From the NCBI GenBank assembly GCA_963722815.1, contig CAVROM010000003.1, positions 620,001 to 684,000 on the forward strand: 64,000 bases of DNA, written 5' to 3'. The DNA is from DASQFQ01 sp963722815. Its GTDB lineage: Bacteria; Actinomycetota; Thermoleophilia; Solirubrobacterales; Solirubrobacteraceae. Shown piece by piece: positions 15,850 to 24,915 of this stretch (position 1 is the first letter of the stretch; each line of letters opens with the position of its first letter). Both the position numbers and the translations under genes were made by a program. The notes beneath the pieces were generated by a model. It did no database searches. It was not told the DNA's origin and saw only the letters and a program-made list of their open reading frames with translations.

Positions 15850-18453
15850 GTGATCTCCCGAGCCGTATCCCTCCTCCTGCTCGCCGTGGGCCTCGCGGCG
15901 CTGCCCGCGAGCGCCGCCGCGGCGCGCAAGGACCGCGTCACCCCCGCGGGCTGGGCGGTCCGGCCGGCGGGCGCGGAGATCTCGGTGGCGAAGTCGACCC
16001 AGGGCTTCCAGGGCCCGCTCGGCTCCGCGCTCTCCCCGTCGGGCCGCAAGCTGCTGTCGGTCTCGAGCGCTGCGACCCGCATCAACTCCGCCGACCTGTT
16101 CGACCTGCGCAAGCGCGTCCGCACCGGCACGGTGCCGTACGACTCGCGCAAGGGGATCGGCGAGGCGGTCTTCTACGGCGTCGTCTTCAGCCCCGGCGGC
16201 AAGCGCGCGTGGGCGTCCGGCGGCGGCCAGAACGTCGTCCACGTCTACGACGTCGGCAAGACGCTGAAGGAGACCGGGCAGATCCCGACGCCGTACTTCC
16301 CGGCCGGGCTCGCCTACAGCCACACGCCCAGGGGCGACCGCATCTACGTCGCCAACAACCTCTCCGGCGTCGCCGGCGCCACCAACCCGCCCGGCCACAC
16401 GGTCACGGTGATCGACCCGAAGACCAACCACGTGATCAAGACGATCGACCTCGGAGCCGCGCAGCAGCCCTACGGCGTCGCGTTCGGCCGCAGCGGGCGC
16501 CGGGCGTACGTGACGAACTGGATGGGCCGCTCGGTGTCGGTGATCGACACGCGGACCGAGACGGTTCGGCGGCGGATCCAGCTCTCGCCGGCCAACCGCC
16601 CGCAGCTCGCCGACCACCCCAACGCGATCGTCGCGAACCCGCGCCGCAACGAGGTCTACACCGCCAACGGCAACTCGGACACCGTGTCGGTCATCAACAC
16701 CAAGCACGAGCGCGTCGTCCGCACGATGGCGGTCGGGCTCGCCCACGGCGTGCGCACCGGCTCGATGCCGAACGGTCTGGCGGTCTCGCCCGACGGCAAG
16801 CGGCTCTACGTCGCGCTCGGCGGGGAGAACGCGCTCGCGGTGCTCGACCTCGTCCACCGCAAGCGGATCGGCTTCATCCCGACGGCGTGGAACCCGACCG
16901 ACGTCGACATCACCCGCAACGGCAAGCGGCTCGCGATCACCAGCGCCAACGCCGCCGGGCGCTTCCCTCGCCGCTGCGCCGGGCCGTACGCGGTCGGCGA
17001 CTGCTCGACGGGCGATTACGCCTACGCGTCGGCGGCCCAGCGGCCGAGCACGAAGGGCGGGATCAGCGTGGTGACGACGCCGAGGAAGCGCAAGACGCTG
17101 CGTAAGCTCACGCGCCAGGTGCTGCGCAACAACCGCGTGCGCGCGCGGATCGCGGCCAAGCCGAAGGCGGCCGGGGCGATCCGCCACGTCATCTACGTGA
17201 TCAAGGAGAACCGCACCTACGACCAGGTGCTCGGCAACCTCGGCAAGGGCGACGGTGACCCGGCGCTGACGCTGTTCGACGAGGAGTCCGCGCCCAACCA
17301 CCGCGCGCTCGCACGGCGCTTCACGCTGTTCGACAACTTCTACTCCGACGCCCAGGTCTCGGCCGACGGCATCAGCTGGACGATGTCCGCGGGGGTCAGC
17401 GACTACATCGACAAGACGTGGCCGATCACCTACTCGCCGGGCGCGCGCAAGCGCCACCGGGCGCGCGACTTCGAGCAGGTCTCCTACGCCGAGCAGTTCC
17501 TGACCGAGCCGCTCGCGTTCGACAAGTCGATCTTCCGCGGGGCGGCGGCGCTGTCGCGCGGCTACCTGTGGGACAACGCCTACCGCGACGGCGTGTCGTA
17601 CCGCGATTACGGCATGTACACGACGATCCCGGCCGACTGCGACGGCACCGGCAACACGTCGCAGGTCACGCACCTCGACGACAGCCGTTTCGGTGACCAC
17701 GTCGACGAGCGCTTCCCGGGCTTCAACCTCGACTGCTCCGACCACCGCGACCGCGAGCCGGAGTGGGAGCGCGAGTTCAGCCAGTACGTGAGCGCGTTCC
17801 GCGCCGACCCGTCTCACGACCCGCTGCCCGCGCTCTCGATCGTGCGGCTGCCGAACGACCACACCTACGGCACGACGCCGGGCAAGGCCCTCCCCGAGTC
17901 CTACTTCGCCGACAACGATCTGGCGCTGGGGCGGATGGTGCAGGCGGTCTCGCACAGCCCGTTCTGGCCCAACACCGCGATCCTCGTCACCGAGGACGAC
18001 GCCCAGAACGGCCCCGACCACGTCGACGCGCACCGCACCCTCGCGTACGTGATCAGCCCCTACACGCAGACCGGGAAGGTCGACCACACCCACTACGACA
18101 CGGCCGGCATGGTGGCCACGGTCGAGTCGCTGCTGAACCTGCCGCCGATGACGATCGTCGACCAGCGGGCGACGCGGATGTGGAAGGGCTTCTCGCCTAC
18201 CCCGAACTTCACCCCGTACGACGCGCAGATGCCGAAGGTGATCCCGCACGGGGACCCGGCGGCGCCGACCAACGCGCCGACCGCGCCGCTGGCGACGGCG
18301 TCCGCGCGGTGGAACTTCAGGGTCGAGGACGCGACGCCGGAGATCGGGCTCAACGAGGCGATCTGGAAGTCCGTCAACGGGCGCCGGTCGGACATGCCGG
18401 CGCCGCGGCACGACTACATCATCGGCTCGCAGCCCGCCGACCCCAGCGGTTGA
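15850..18453 (+). CDS. Secreted YncE-like beta-propeller / phosphoesterase (PF04185-type) protein
   Basis: The 867-residue product has a signal peptide (VISRAVSLLLLAVGLAALPASAAA). Residues about 40-400 form a YVTN-type beta-propeller with repeats such as VTVIDPKTNHVIKTIDLG and VYTANGNSDTVSVINTKHER. From about residue 440 there is a phosphoesterase domain of the phospholipase C/acid phosphatase clan: VIYVIKENRTYDQVLGNLG, LFDNFYSDAQVSADGISW and ILVTEDDAQNGPDHVDAHRT, which carries metal-site residues. It is probably exported and cleaves a phosphoester. The substrate is unknown. It is directly followed by repeat copy A. Confidence 0.85.
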   Translation: MISRAVSLLLLAVGLAALPASAAAARKDRVTPAGWAVRPAGAEISVAKSTQGFQGPLGSALSPSGRKLLSVSSAATRINSADLFDLRKRVRTGTVPYDSRKGIGEAVFYGVVFSPGGKRAWASGGGQNVVHVYDVGKTLKETGQIPTPYFPAGLAYSHTPRGDRIYVANNLSGVAGATNPPGHTVTVIDPKTNHVIKTIDLGAAQQPYGVAFGRSGRRAYVTNWMGRSVSVIDTRTETVRRRIQLSPANRPQLADHPNAIVANPRRNEVYTANGNSDTVSVINTKHERVVRTMAVGLAHGVRTGSMPNGLAVSPDGKRLYVALGGENALAVLDLVHRKRIGFIPTAWNPTDVDITRNGKRLAITSANAAGRFPRRCAGPYAVGDCSTGDYAYASAAQRPSTKGGISVVTTPRKRKTLRKLTRQVLRNNRVRARIAAKPKAAGAIRHVIYVIKENRTYDQVLGNLGKGDGDPALTLFDEESAPNHRALARRFTLFDNFYSDAQVSADGISWTMSAGVSDYIDKTWPITYSPGARKRHRARDFEQVSYAEQFLTEPLAFDKSIFRGAAALSRGYLWDNAYRDGVSYRDYGMYTTIPADCDGTGNTSQVTHLDDSRFGDHVDERFPGFNLDCSDHRDREPEWEREFSQYVSAFRADPSHDPLPALSIVRLPNDHTYGTTPGKALPESYFADNDLALGRMVQAVSHSPFWPNTAILVTEDDAQNGPDHVDAHRTLAYVISPYTQTGKVDHTHYDTAGMVATVESLLNLPPMTIVDQRATRMWKGFSPTPNFTPYDAQMPKVIPHGDPAAPTNAPTAPLATASARWNFRVEDATPEIGLNEAIWKSVNGRRSDMPAPRHDYIIGSQPADPSG

Positions 18454-18620
18454 TGATCGATCCCGCGACCCCCGTACCCGTCTGCACGCGTCCCGCGGCG
18501 CAGGTCGGCACCCGCCGGAAGGGGGAGGTGGCGCTGCCACGATCCTCCTTCGGCGTGCACCGTCCTGCATCCACGGGCCACGCACATCCGGGCACGGCGG
18601 CCACAGAATCGATCATCTAG
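18453..18620 (+). repeat. 168-bp intergenic element, copy A
   Basis: This segment matches 43134-43301 without gaps; I count 22 differences in the first 165 bases. It begins exactly on the stop codon of the upstream gene (TGATG) and ends in TAG, 10 bases before the next gene. It contains a 52-base block identical in both copies (18551-18602), an identical 21-base block, and a perfect hairpin GTGGC-GCT-GCCAC at 18528-18540. It is an open frame of 55 codons, but the changes fall on codon positions 1, 2 and 3 about equally. A structured RNA or DNA element is therefore more likely than a peptide. Function is unknown. Confidence 0.85.
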
Positions 18621-18630
18621 CCTGCCGCCG

Positions 18631-20190
18631 GTGATCATGGCCGCCGCCAGCTACGTGGAGGGGACGGTGGCGTTCGCGGCGGCGCTCGCCGCGGCGGCGG
18701 TGCTGGTGCTGCGCGAGCCGCGCTCGCGCGCGCTGGCGATGCCGGTGGCGCTGATCCTCGCGCTCGGCGCGGTGGCGCTGATATCGGATTCCTCGATCAG
18801 CGACGACGTCTCCGGCCGCCTGGGGCTGCTGGCGGCGGCGGGCGTCGTCGGGCTCGTGCTGCTGGTGGTGCTGACCGTCGCGTTCGTGCGGCGGCCGGGG
18901 TGGTTCGTGATCGCGGTCGTGCTGACGCTGCCGTTCCGGATCCCGGTGCCGACCGGCGCCGACGACACCGCCAACCTGCTCTTGCCGCTCTACGGCGTGC
19001 TGGCCGCGGGCGTGCTCGCCCACCTGTGGCGGGTGTTCCGGACCGATGAGGAGTGGCCGCGCGAGGACCCGCGCGCGCGGCGGGTGTTCGTCGCGCTGGC
19101 GATCGTGGTGGTGCTTTACGCGCTGCAGTCGCTCTACTCGCCCGACCTCGAGCACGCGGTCAAGACGCTCGGCTTCTTCTACGTGCCGTTCGCGGTGGCG
19201 ATGGTGCTGCTGGTCGAGCTGCGCTGGTCGCGGCAGTTGGTGCTGCAGGTGCTGGCCGTGACGGTGGGGCTCGCGCTGCTGTTCGCGGCGGTCGGCTTCG
19301 TCGAGTGGGCGACCGGGCGGCTGCTCATCTCCAACGAGAAGGTCCTGGCCGCCAACGACCTCAAGCCCTACTTCAGGGTCAACTCGCTGTTCTTCGACCC
19401 CAACGTCTACGGGCGCTTCCTGGCGATCGTGATGGTCACGCTGGCCGGCGTGCTGCTGTGGGCGCCCGCGCGGCGCGACGTGGCGCGCGTGGCGGTCGGG
19501 CTGGCGCTGCTGTGGGCGGCGCTGGTGTTGACGCTGTCGGAGTCGAGCTTCGCGGCGCTGCTGGTCGGGCTCGCGGTGCTGGCGGCGCTGCGGTGGCGGA
19601 GCCTGCCGGTGCTGGCGGTGTGCGGCGCCGGGATCCTGATCGGGGTGGTGCTGCTCGTGGCCGCGCCGGGCCAGCTCGGCCTGCACACCAGCTCGTTCTC
19701 CGACGTGGACTCGGCGTCGAGCGGCCGCGCGAAGCTGATCCGCGGCGGCCTGGGGATGGCGGCCGACCGCCCGATCACGGGCTACGGCTCGGGCTCGTTC
19801 TCCGAGCGGTACCGCAAGCGCGAGCACCTGCTGTCGTCGTCGCGCACCTCGGCCGAGTCGCACACGATCCCGGTCACGGTGGCCGCGGAGCAGGGGGTGA
19901 TCGGCCTCGCGGCCTACGCGTGGCTGCTGTGGAGCGCGTTCGAGCTCGTGTTCGGCGGGCTGCGGAGGACGCTGCGGCGCCGCCCTGCGGGCGTCGTGCT
20001 GGTGGCGCGCTGCGTAGTGGCGGCGGCGTTCTGCGCGCTCCTGCTGCACACGCTGGTCTACGCCGCCTTCCTCGAGGACCCGCTGACCTGGACGCTGCTG
20101 GCGATGGCCGCGGCGCTGCGGCGCGTGGATCCAGAGGCGGAAGCGCGGGTTTCGCGCTCCGATTCGGCCGCCCAGGCCGTTCCGACCTAG
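18631..20190 (+). CDS. O-antigen ligase/polymerase (Wzy_C) family membrane protein
   Basis: The 519-residue protein has about twelve helices and one large outer loop (about residues 360-420). The loop contains RAKLIRGGLGMAADRPITGYGSGSFSERYRKRE, a Wzy_C/ligase pattern with the conserved GxGxGSF. Earlier it has NSLFFDPNVYGRFLAIVM, also typical. Such enzymes join lipid-linked glycans or polymerise repeat units at the outer face. GTG at 18631 or ATG at 18637 could start it. It follows repeat copy A and precedes the PQQ-repeat gene on the same strand. Confidence 0.8.
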   Translation: MIMAAASYVEGTVAFAAALAAAAVLVLREPRSRALAMPVALILALGAVALISDSSISDDVSGRLGLLAAAGVVGLVLLVVLTVAFVRRPGWFVIAVVLTLPFRIPVPTGADDTANLLLPLYGVLAAGVLAHLWRVFRTDEEWPREDPRARRVFVALAIVVVLYALQSLYSPDLEHAVKTLGFFYVPFAVAMVLLVELRWSRQLVLQVLAVTVGLALLFAAVGFVEWATGRLLISNEKVLAANDLKPYFRVNSLFFDPNVYGRFLAIVMVTLAGVLLWAPARRDVARVAVGLALLWAALVLTLSESSFAALLVGLAVLAALRWRSLPVLAVCGAGILIGVVLLVAAPGQLGLHTSSFSDVDSASSGRAKLIRGGLGMAADRPITGYGSGSFSERYRKREHLLSSSRTSAESHTIPVTVAAEQGVIGLAAYAWLLWSAFELVFGGLRRTLRRRPAGVVLVARCVVAAAFCALLLHTLVYAAFLEDPLTWTLLAMAAALRRVDPEAEARVSRSDSAAQAVPT

Positions 20191-20212
20191 TCGGTTCATA
20201 CCCTGTCCTTCT

Positions 20213-21469
20213 GTGCGTCGCCCGTCCCTCGTGATCGCGGCGGCCGCCGTGACCGTCCTCCTGGGCGCGGGAGGCGCGGCGGCTGCGTACCTCGCCTTCC
20301 TCCAGCCGGAGCCCGAGGCGCCGACGCCGCATGCGCTGCCCGCGCCCTTCCCGACCCCGGCCGCGACCTCCGCTCCGAAGCCCAAGCCAACGCCGAAGGC
20401 GGACACGTTCCAGTGGCGCCAGTACGGCTACTCGCTCGATCACCGGCGCTGGTTCAACCCGGGGACCTCGCTGCGCGGCCCGTTCGTGCGGGTCTGGCGG
20501 CGCAAGGCCCCGGCGCTGCTCGAGTTCCCGCCTGTGATGTCGAACGGGTCGCTGTTCCAGCTCGCCGACAACGGCCAGCTGCGCTCGATGCACAAGAAGA
20601 ACGGCAAGACGCGCTGGCAGAAGAAGCTCGGGCGGCTGGCGGCCTCCTCGCCCGCGCTCGACAAGGACCGCATCTACGTGACGCTGCTCGACGGCGGGAG
20701 CGCCGGACGCGGCCGGATCTTCGCGATGCTCCAGCGCAACGGGCACCGGCGCTGGTCGAAGACGCTGCCGAGCCGCAGCGAGTCCTCCCCGCTGGTGCGC
20801 GACGGGCGGCTGTACTTCGGCTCCGAGAACGGGACGCTCTACTGCCTCAACGCGCGCACCGGCAGGATCAAGTGGACCTACCACGCCGGCGGAGCGATCA
20901 AGGGCAGCCCGACCTACGCCCACGGGAAGCTGTTCTTCGGCGACTACGGCGGCCACGTCCAGGCCGTGCGCGCCTCCAACGGCCACCGCGTATGGGTCGC
21001 CGGGGGGATGGGCCGCGTGTACGCGACCGCCGCCGTCGCCCACGGGCGCGTGTTCATCGGCAGCCTCGACGGCCGCGTCTACGCGTTCTCGACCCGCAGC
21101 GGGCACCGGCGCTGGTCGCACACCACCGGCAGCTACGTCTACGCCTCAGCGGCCGTCAGCCGCGGCAAGGTGTTCGTCGGCTCCTACGACGGGCGCTTCT
21201 ACGCGCTGAGCGCGAAGAGCGGCAACGTGCGCTGGAGCCACAACACCGGCGGCCGGATCTCCGGCTCGGCGACGGTGATCGGGAACATCGTCTACTTCTC
21301 CGACCTCGGCCACCGCATGACGATCGGGCTGTGGACCAAGAGCGGGCGGCGCGCGTTCCACCGTGGCTCGGGCGCCTACGACCCGGTGATCTCCGACGGC
21401 AAGCACCTCTACCTCACCGCGCACCACACGCTGACCGCGCTCCGGCCGCGTAGGCACCACCGCCGTTGA
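20213..21469 (+). CDS. Membrane-anchored PQQ-binding-like beta-propeller protein
   Basis: The 418-residue protein has an N-terminal helix (LVIAAAAVTVLLGAGGAAAAYLAF), then a Pro/Lys/Ala-rich linker, then seven or eight repeats. Examples are GTLYCLNARTGRIKWTYHAGG and GRFYALSAKSGNVRWSHNTGG, the PQQ_2/BamB-like propeller pattern. There are no catalytic residues of quinoprotein dehydrogenases that I can see, so it is probably a scaffold on the outer face of the membrane. It lies 22 bases after the ligase-like gene. Its stop is inside a strong hairpin. Confidence 0.85.
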   Translation: MRRPSLVIAAAAVTVLLGAGGAAAAYLAFLQPEPEAPTPHALPAPFPTPAATSAPKPKPTPKADTFQWRQYGYSLDHRRWFNPGTSLRGPFVRVWRRKAPALLEFPPVMSNGSLFQLADNGQLRSMHKKNGKTRWQKKLGRLAASSPALDKDRIYVTLLDGGSAGRGRIFAMLQRNGHRRWSKTLPSRSESSPLVRDGRLYFGSENGTLYCLNARTGRIKWTYHAGGAIKGSPTYAHGKLFFGDYGGHVQAVRASNGHRVWVAGGMGRVYATAAVAHGRVFIGSLDGRVYAFSTRSGHRRWSHTTGSYVYASAAVSRGKVFVGSYDGRFYALSAKSGNVRWSHNTGGRISGSATVIGNIVYFSDLGHRMTIGLWTKSGRRAFHRGSGAYDPVISDGKHLYLTAHHTLTALRPRRHHRR

Positions 21470-21482
21470 ACGTCAACGGCGG
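21460..21482 (+). terminator. Strong hairpin over the stop codon
   Basis: CCGCCGTTGA-ACG-TCAACGGCGG is a perfect 10-bp stem with a three-base loop. It covers the last codons and stop of the PQQ-repeat gene, before a convergent gene. No U-tract follows. Confidence 0.6.
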
Positions 21483-21591
21483 GCATTGAAGGCGTGGGTC
21501 CGGACCGCCCAGCCGCACGAGTGTCGTCTCAGGGTCGGTATGCGACCTCGAGCTGACATTCGTGGCCGCCGTGGCGCCTCGAACCCGACCC

Positions 21592-22716
21592 CTACCCAGC
21601 CGCCGTTGACGGTCGCTCGCGCAGCCGGCGGCGCTTCGACGCCCATCTGAACACCCAGGTCCGCAGCGCGACGTAGCGCGTCACGGTCGCGGCGGTGCTC
21701 GCGGCGATCAGGACCGCAAGCTCGAGCGGGCGCGACGGCGCAGAGTCGAGCCCGTGGAGCACGGCGAGCGCGCCGCTGGTCAGCCCGAGCGTGAGGAGGA
21801 ACACGATCGCGCCCATCGCGTGCTGGCGCACGAGCCCCGCGCGGCCGCGCACGCCGAACGTGAAGCGCCGGTTCGCGGCGGTGTTGCCGACCGCGGTCAG
21901 CGCCAGCGAGGCGGCGTTGGCGCCGTCGGCGCCCAGCTCCGGCCGCAGGAGCAGGAACAGCAGCGCGTAGGCAAGCGTCGAGAGCACGCCGACGCCGATG
22001 AAGCGCGCGATCGGGCCGGAGGCCATCAGCCGCGCGACGCCGCGCAGGTCGTCGACCGCCGTGCGGACGATCGCGACGCGCGAGTCGGGGTCGTCGACCC
22101 AGTCGACCGGCACCTCGTGGATCCGCAGCCCGCGCCGCTGGGCGAGCACAAGCAGCTCGGTGTCGAAGAACCAGGCGTTGTCGCGCACCTCGTCGAGCAG
22201 GCCGGGGAGCGCCGCCCGCCGCACGGCCTTGAAGCCGCACTGGGCGTCGGAGAAGCGCGCGCGCAGCGCGGTGCGCAAGATCACGTTGTACGAGCGCGAG
22301 ATCAGCTCGCGCTTGGGCCCGCGCACCACCCGCGCACCGCCCGCCAGGCGAGTGCCGATGGCGAGGTCGGAGTGGCCGGAGAGCAAAGGCGCGACGAGCG
22401 GCATCAGTGCGCGCAGGTCGGTGCTGAGGTCGACGTCCATGTAGGCGACGACGTCCGCCCGGCTCGCCGACCAGGCGGCGCGCAGCGCGCGGCCGCGGCC
22501 CTTCTCGTCGAGCCGCAGGTGGGAGACGCCGCGCAGCTCGCGCCCGAGCGCGCGGGCGATCGCCGGCGTCCCGTCGGTGCTCGCGTTGTCGGCGATCACG
22601 ATCCGCCAGGTGAACGGGAAGGAGGCGCACAGGAAGTCGTGCAGCCGGCGGATGCTCCGGCCGAGCGCGAGCTCCTCGTTGTAGACGGGGACGACGATCT
22701 CGACTTGCGGGTTCAT
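21592..22716 (-). CDS. GT2 glycosyltransferase fused to a GtrA-like membrane domain
   Basis: The 374-residue protein has a dolichyl-phosphate-mannose-synthase-like domain at residues 1-240: VEIVVPVYNEE, IADNASTDGTPAIA, YMDVDLSTDL (metal-binding DxD) and SDAQCGFKAVRR. It is followed by a four-helix GtrA domain (FIGVGVLSTLAYALLFLLLRPELG, then GNTAANRRFTFGV). Such fusions make polyprenyl-phosphate sugars and present them to GT-C transferases. ATG at 22716 is used; ATG at 22728 is possible. A predicted response-regulator site lies at 22761-22779. The donor would suit the GT39 protein nearby. Confidence 0.87.
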   Translation of the reverse strand: MNPQVEIVVPVYNEELALGRSIRRLHDFLCASFPFTWRIVIADNASTDGTPAIARALGRELRGVSHLRLDEKGRGRALRAAWSASRADVVAYMDVDLSTDLRALMPLVAPLLSGHSDLAIGTRLAGGARVVRGPKRELISRSYNVILRTALRARFSDAQCGFKAVRRAALPGLLDEVRDNAWFFDTELLVLAQRRGLRIHEVPVDWVDDPDSRVAIVRTAVDDLRGVARLMASGPIARFIGVGVLSTLAYALLFLLLRPELGADGANAASLALTAVGNTAANRRFTFGVRGRAGLVRQHAMGAIVFLLTLGLTSGALAVLHGLDSAPSRPLELAVLIAASTAATVTRYVALRTWVFRWASKRRRLRERPSTAAG

Positions 22717-22760
22717 GTGAGCCAGCATCGGGCCGGGGCGTGTGATCCGGCCCGGAGCTC

Positions 22761-22779
22761 CCTGAGAGCTGGCTGAGCG
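22761..22779 (-). promoter_or_regulatory. Direct-repeat site for an OmpR/PhoP-type regulator, upstream of GT2-GtrA
   Basis: Read on the minus strand, the two half sites are CGCTCAGC and CTCTCAGG separated by three bases, an 11-bp period. It lies 45 bases upstream of the GT2-GtrA start, between that gene and the kinase stop. It matches sites at 24927 and 26946. Confidence 0.5.
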
Positions 22780-22781
22780 CG

Positions 22782-24200
22782 CTACGCCGCGGGGAGCGTG
22801 ACGACGAAGGCCGCGCCGCCGCCGTCGGCGTTGGCCGCGCTCACGCGGCCGCCGTGGGCGCCGACGATGCCGGCCACGATCGCCAGCCCGAGCCCGGCGC
22901 CGGACTTGCCGCGCTCGCGGCCGCCCTCGGCGCGCCAGAAGCGCTCGAAGAGCGCGTCCGGGTCGTCGGTGGGGAGGCCGGGACCGTGGTCGCGGACCTC
23001 GAACCGCACCTCGCCGTCCTCGCGGCCGACGTTGACCTCGACCGGGGTGTCGGCGGGGGTGTGTACGAGCGCGTTGCGGACGAGGTTGCCGAGCACCTGG
23101 CGCAGCTGGTGGGCGTCGCCGAGCACGAGCGCGGGGCCGTCGGCGTGGACCGCGATCGGGCGGCCGGGGGCGGTGGCGTGGGCGTCGGCGACGGCGTCTC
23201 GGGCGAGCGGGGCGAGGTCGACCGGCGCGTGCGGGGCGTCGGCGACCTCGTCCAGCCGCGCCAGCGTCAGCAGGTCCTCGACCAGCACGCCCATGCGCGC
23301 CGCCTCGTCCTCGATCCGCCGCATCGCCTTCTCGACGTCCGCCTCGGAGCGCGCGGCGCCCATCCGGTGCAGCTCGGCGTAGCCGCGGATCGAGGCGAGC
23401 GGCGTGCGCAGCTCGTGCGAGGCGTCGGCGATGAACTGGCGCAGCCGGTCCTCGCTCGCCCGGCGCTCCGTGAACGCGTCCTCGAGCCGGTCGAGCATGC
23501 GGTTGAGCGCGACCCCGAGGCGGCCGACCTCGGTGCGCTCGTCGGTCGACCTCGACGCGGTGGGAGAGGTCGCCGCCGGCGATCCGCCCGGCGGTGTGGC
23601 CGATGCGGTCGAGCGGGAGCAGGCTGTTGCGCACCACGATCCAGCCGACGGCGGCGAGCACGAGCAGCACGCCGACGATCACGAGGCCCTCGACGAGGAC
23701 CAGCTGGTTGAGCGTGCGGTCGACCTCGGTCAGCGGGACGGCCACGACCGCGATGTCGCCGCGCCCGAGCGAGGAGGCGACGAGCCGGTAGCGCGGCGCG
23801 TCCTTGCCGGTCCCCGAGACCGTCTTCGGCTCGTCGACCTCGACCTCCGCGGGGATCTTCGGCGAGGCGGAGATGTTCTGGCCGTAGTCGAACAGGATCG
23901 GGTGGCGCACGCCGTTGGTCCGCAGCTCCCCGTAGGTGCCGGCCGGCAGGCCGACGCCGGGGCCGCCGCCGCGCGGCGGGCCGCCGTCGCGATCGCCGTC
24001 GTGGTCGGGGATGCGTGCTGCCCGATGCCCTGCTCCGCGAGCGCGCCGGCGACCGCGCCCGCGCCCTGGCGGGCGGTCTGGTCGATCCGGTCGTACTGGA
24101 AGTCGCGCTGCTCGTAGTAGGTGATGGCCGCGAGCGTCAGCAGCCCCACCGCCGTGATCGCGAGCACGGCGGCCAGCAGCCGCGCGCGCAGGGAGCTCAT
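22782..24200 (-). pseudogene. OmpR-partner sensor histidine kinase with two compensating frameshifts
   Basis: The coding runs MSSLRARLLAAVLAITAVGLL (first helix), an outer sensor loop, a second helix (LVLVEGLVIVGVLLVLAAVGWIVV), HAMP, H-box ASHELRTPLASIRGY, N-box NLVRNALVHTP and G-boxes VRDHGPGL and GAGLGLAIVAG. One base appears lost near 24020 (GQHG to GQHA) and one gained near 23550 (VEVTDERTE). The middle 157 codons are therefore out of frame and the nominal frame stops at 23730. Its ATG overlaps the stop of the response regulator, so the two form one operon. Otherwise all catalytic motifs are intact. Confidence 0.82.
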
Positions 24201-24904
24201 CACGCTCGCGGCGTCCGCAGGGCGTAGCCGACGCCGCGCACGGTGTGGATCAGCGGCGGGCCGTGGACGTCGAGCTTGCGGCGCAGGTAGGAGACGTAGG
24301 TCTCGAGCACGCGGGCGTCGCCGCCGAAGTCGTAGTCCCACACGTGCTCGAGCAACTGCGCGCGGGTCAGCACCCGGCGCGGGTTGAGCATCAGGTAGCG
24401 CAGCAGCCGGTACTCGGTGGCGGTGAGCTCGACGTGCGAGCCACCGCGCATCACCTCGTGCGCGTCCTCGTCGAGCTCGAGGTCCTCGAACACGAGCCGG
24501 TTCGAGTCAGGCTCGGCGAGCCCGGAGCGGCGCAGGATGCTGCGGATGCGCGCGACGAGCTCCTCGAGGCTGAACGGCTTGGTCACGTAGTCGTCGCCGC
24601 CGAGCGTGAGGCCGCGGATCTTGTCGTCCGTGGCGTCGCGCGCGGTGAGGAAGATGATCGGGACGCGCGAGCGCGCGGCCCCGAGCCGCTTGGCGACGTC
24701 GAAGCCCTCCATGTCGGGCAGCATCACGTCGAGCACGATCAGGTCGGGCTTGAACTCCGCGACCTGCGAGATCGCCTCCTGGCCGGTCCCCGCCGACTCG
24801 ACCGCGAAGCCCTGGAACTTCAGGGCCATCGAGATCACGTCGACGATGTTGGGCTCGTCGTCGACGACGAGGACGCGGTGGTGCGTGCCGTTGCCGTTCT
24901 CCAC
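24200..24904 (-). CDS. OmpR/PhoP-family response regulator
   Basis: This 234-residue DNA-binding regulator has a receiver domain with the acidic pair VVDDEP, phospho-acceptor LDVMLPDMEGF and Lys in VTKPFS. Its winged-helix output domain contains VELTATEYRLLRYLMLNPRRVLTR and VSYLRRKLD. GTG at 24904 is chosen because the conserved receiver starts there and the preceding codons belong to the end of the GT39 gene, which stops at 24916. The kinase gene follows with ATGA overlap. A direct repeat at 24927-24945 suggests autoregulation. Confidence 0.92.
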   Translation of the reverse strand: MENGNGTHHRVLVVDDEPNIVDVISMALKFQGFAVESAGTGQEAISQVAEFKPDLIVLDVMLPDMEGFDVAKRLGAARSRVPIIFLTARDATDDKIRGLTLGGDDYVTKPFSLEELVARIRSILRRSGLAEPDSNRLVFEDLELDEDAHEVMRGGSHVELTATEYRLLRYLMLNPRRVLTRAQLLEHVWDYDFGGDARVLETYVSYLRRKLDVHGPPLIHTVRGVGYALRTPRA

Positions 24905-24915
24905 GTCGCGCAGTA

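Noticed and set aside
18453..18620. 55-codon peptide read from the 168-bp repeat (either strand)
   Set aside because: Seventeen of eighteen changed plus-strand codons are nonsynonymous and there is no third-position bias on either strand, so protein conservation is not supported.
21535..21545. Single CTCAGG half site near 21527 as a fourth regulator site
   Set aside because: No second half site lies at 11-bp spacing.
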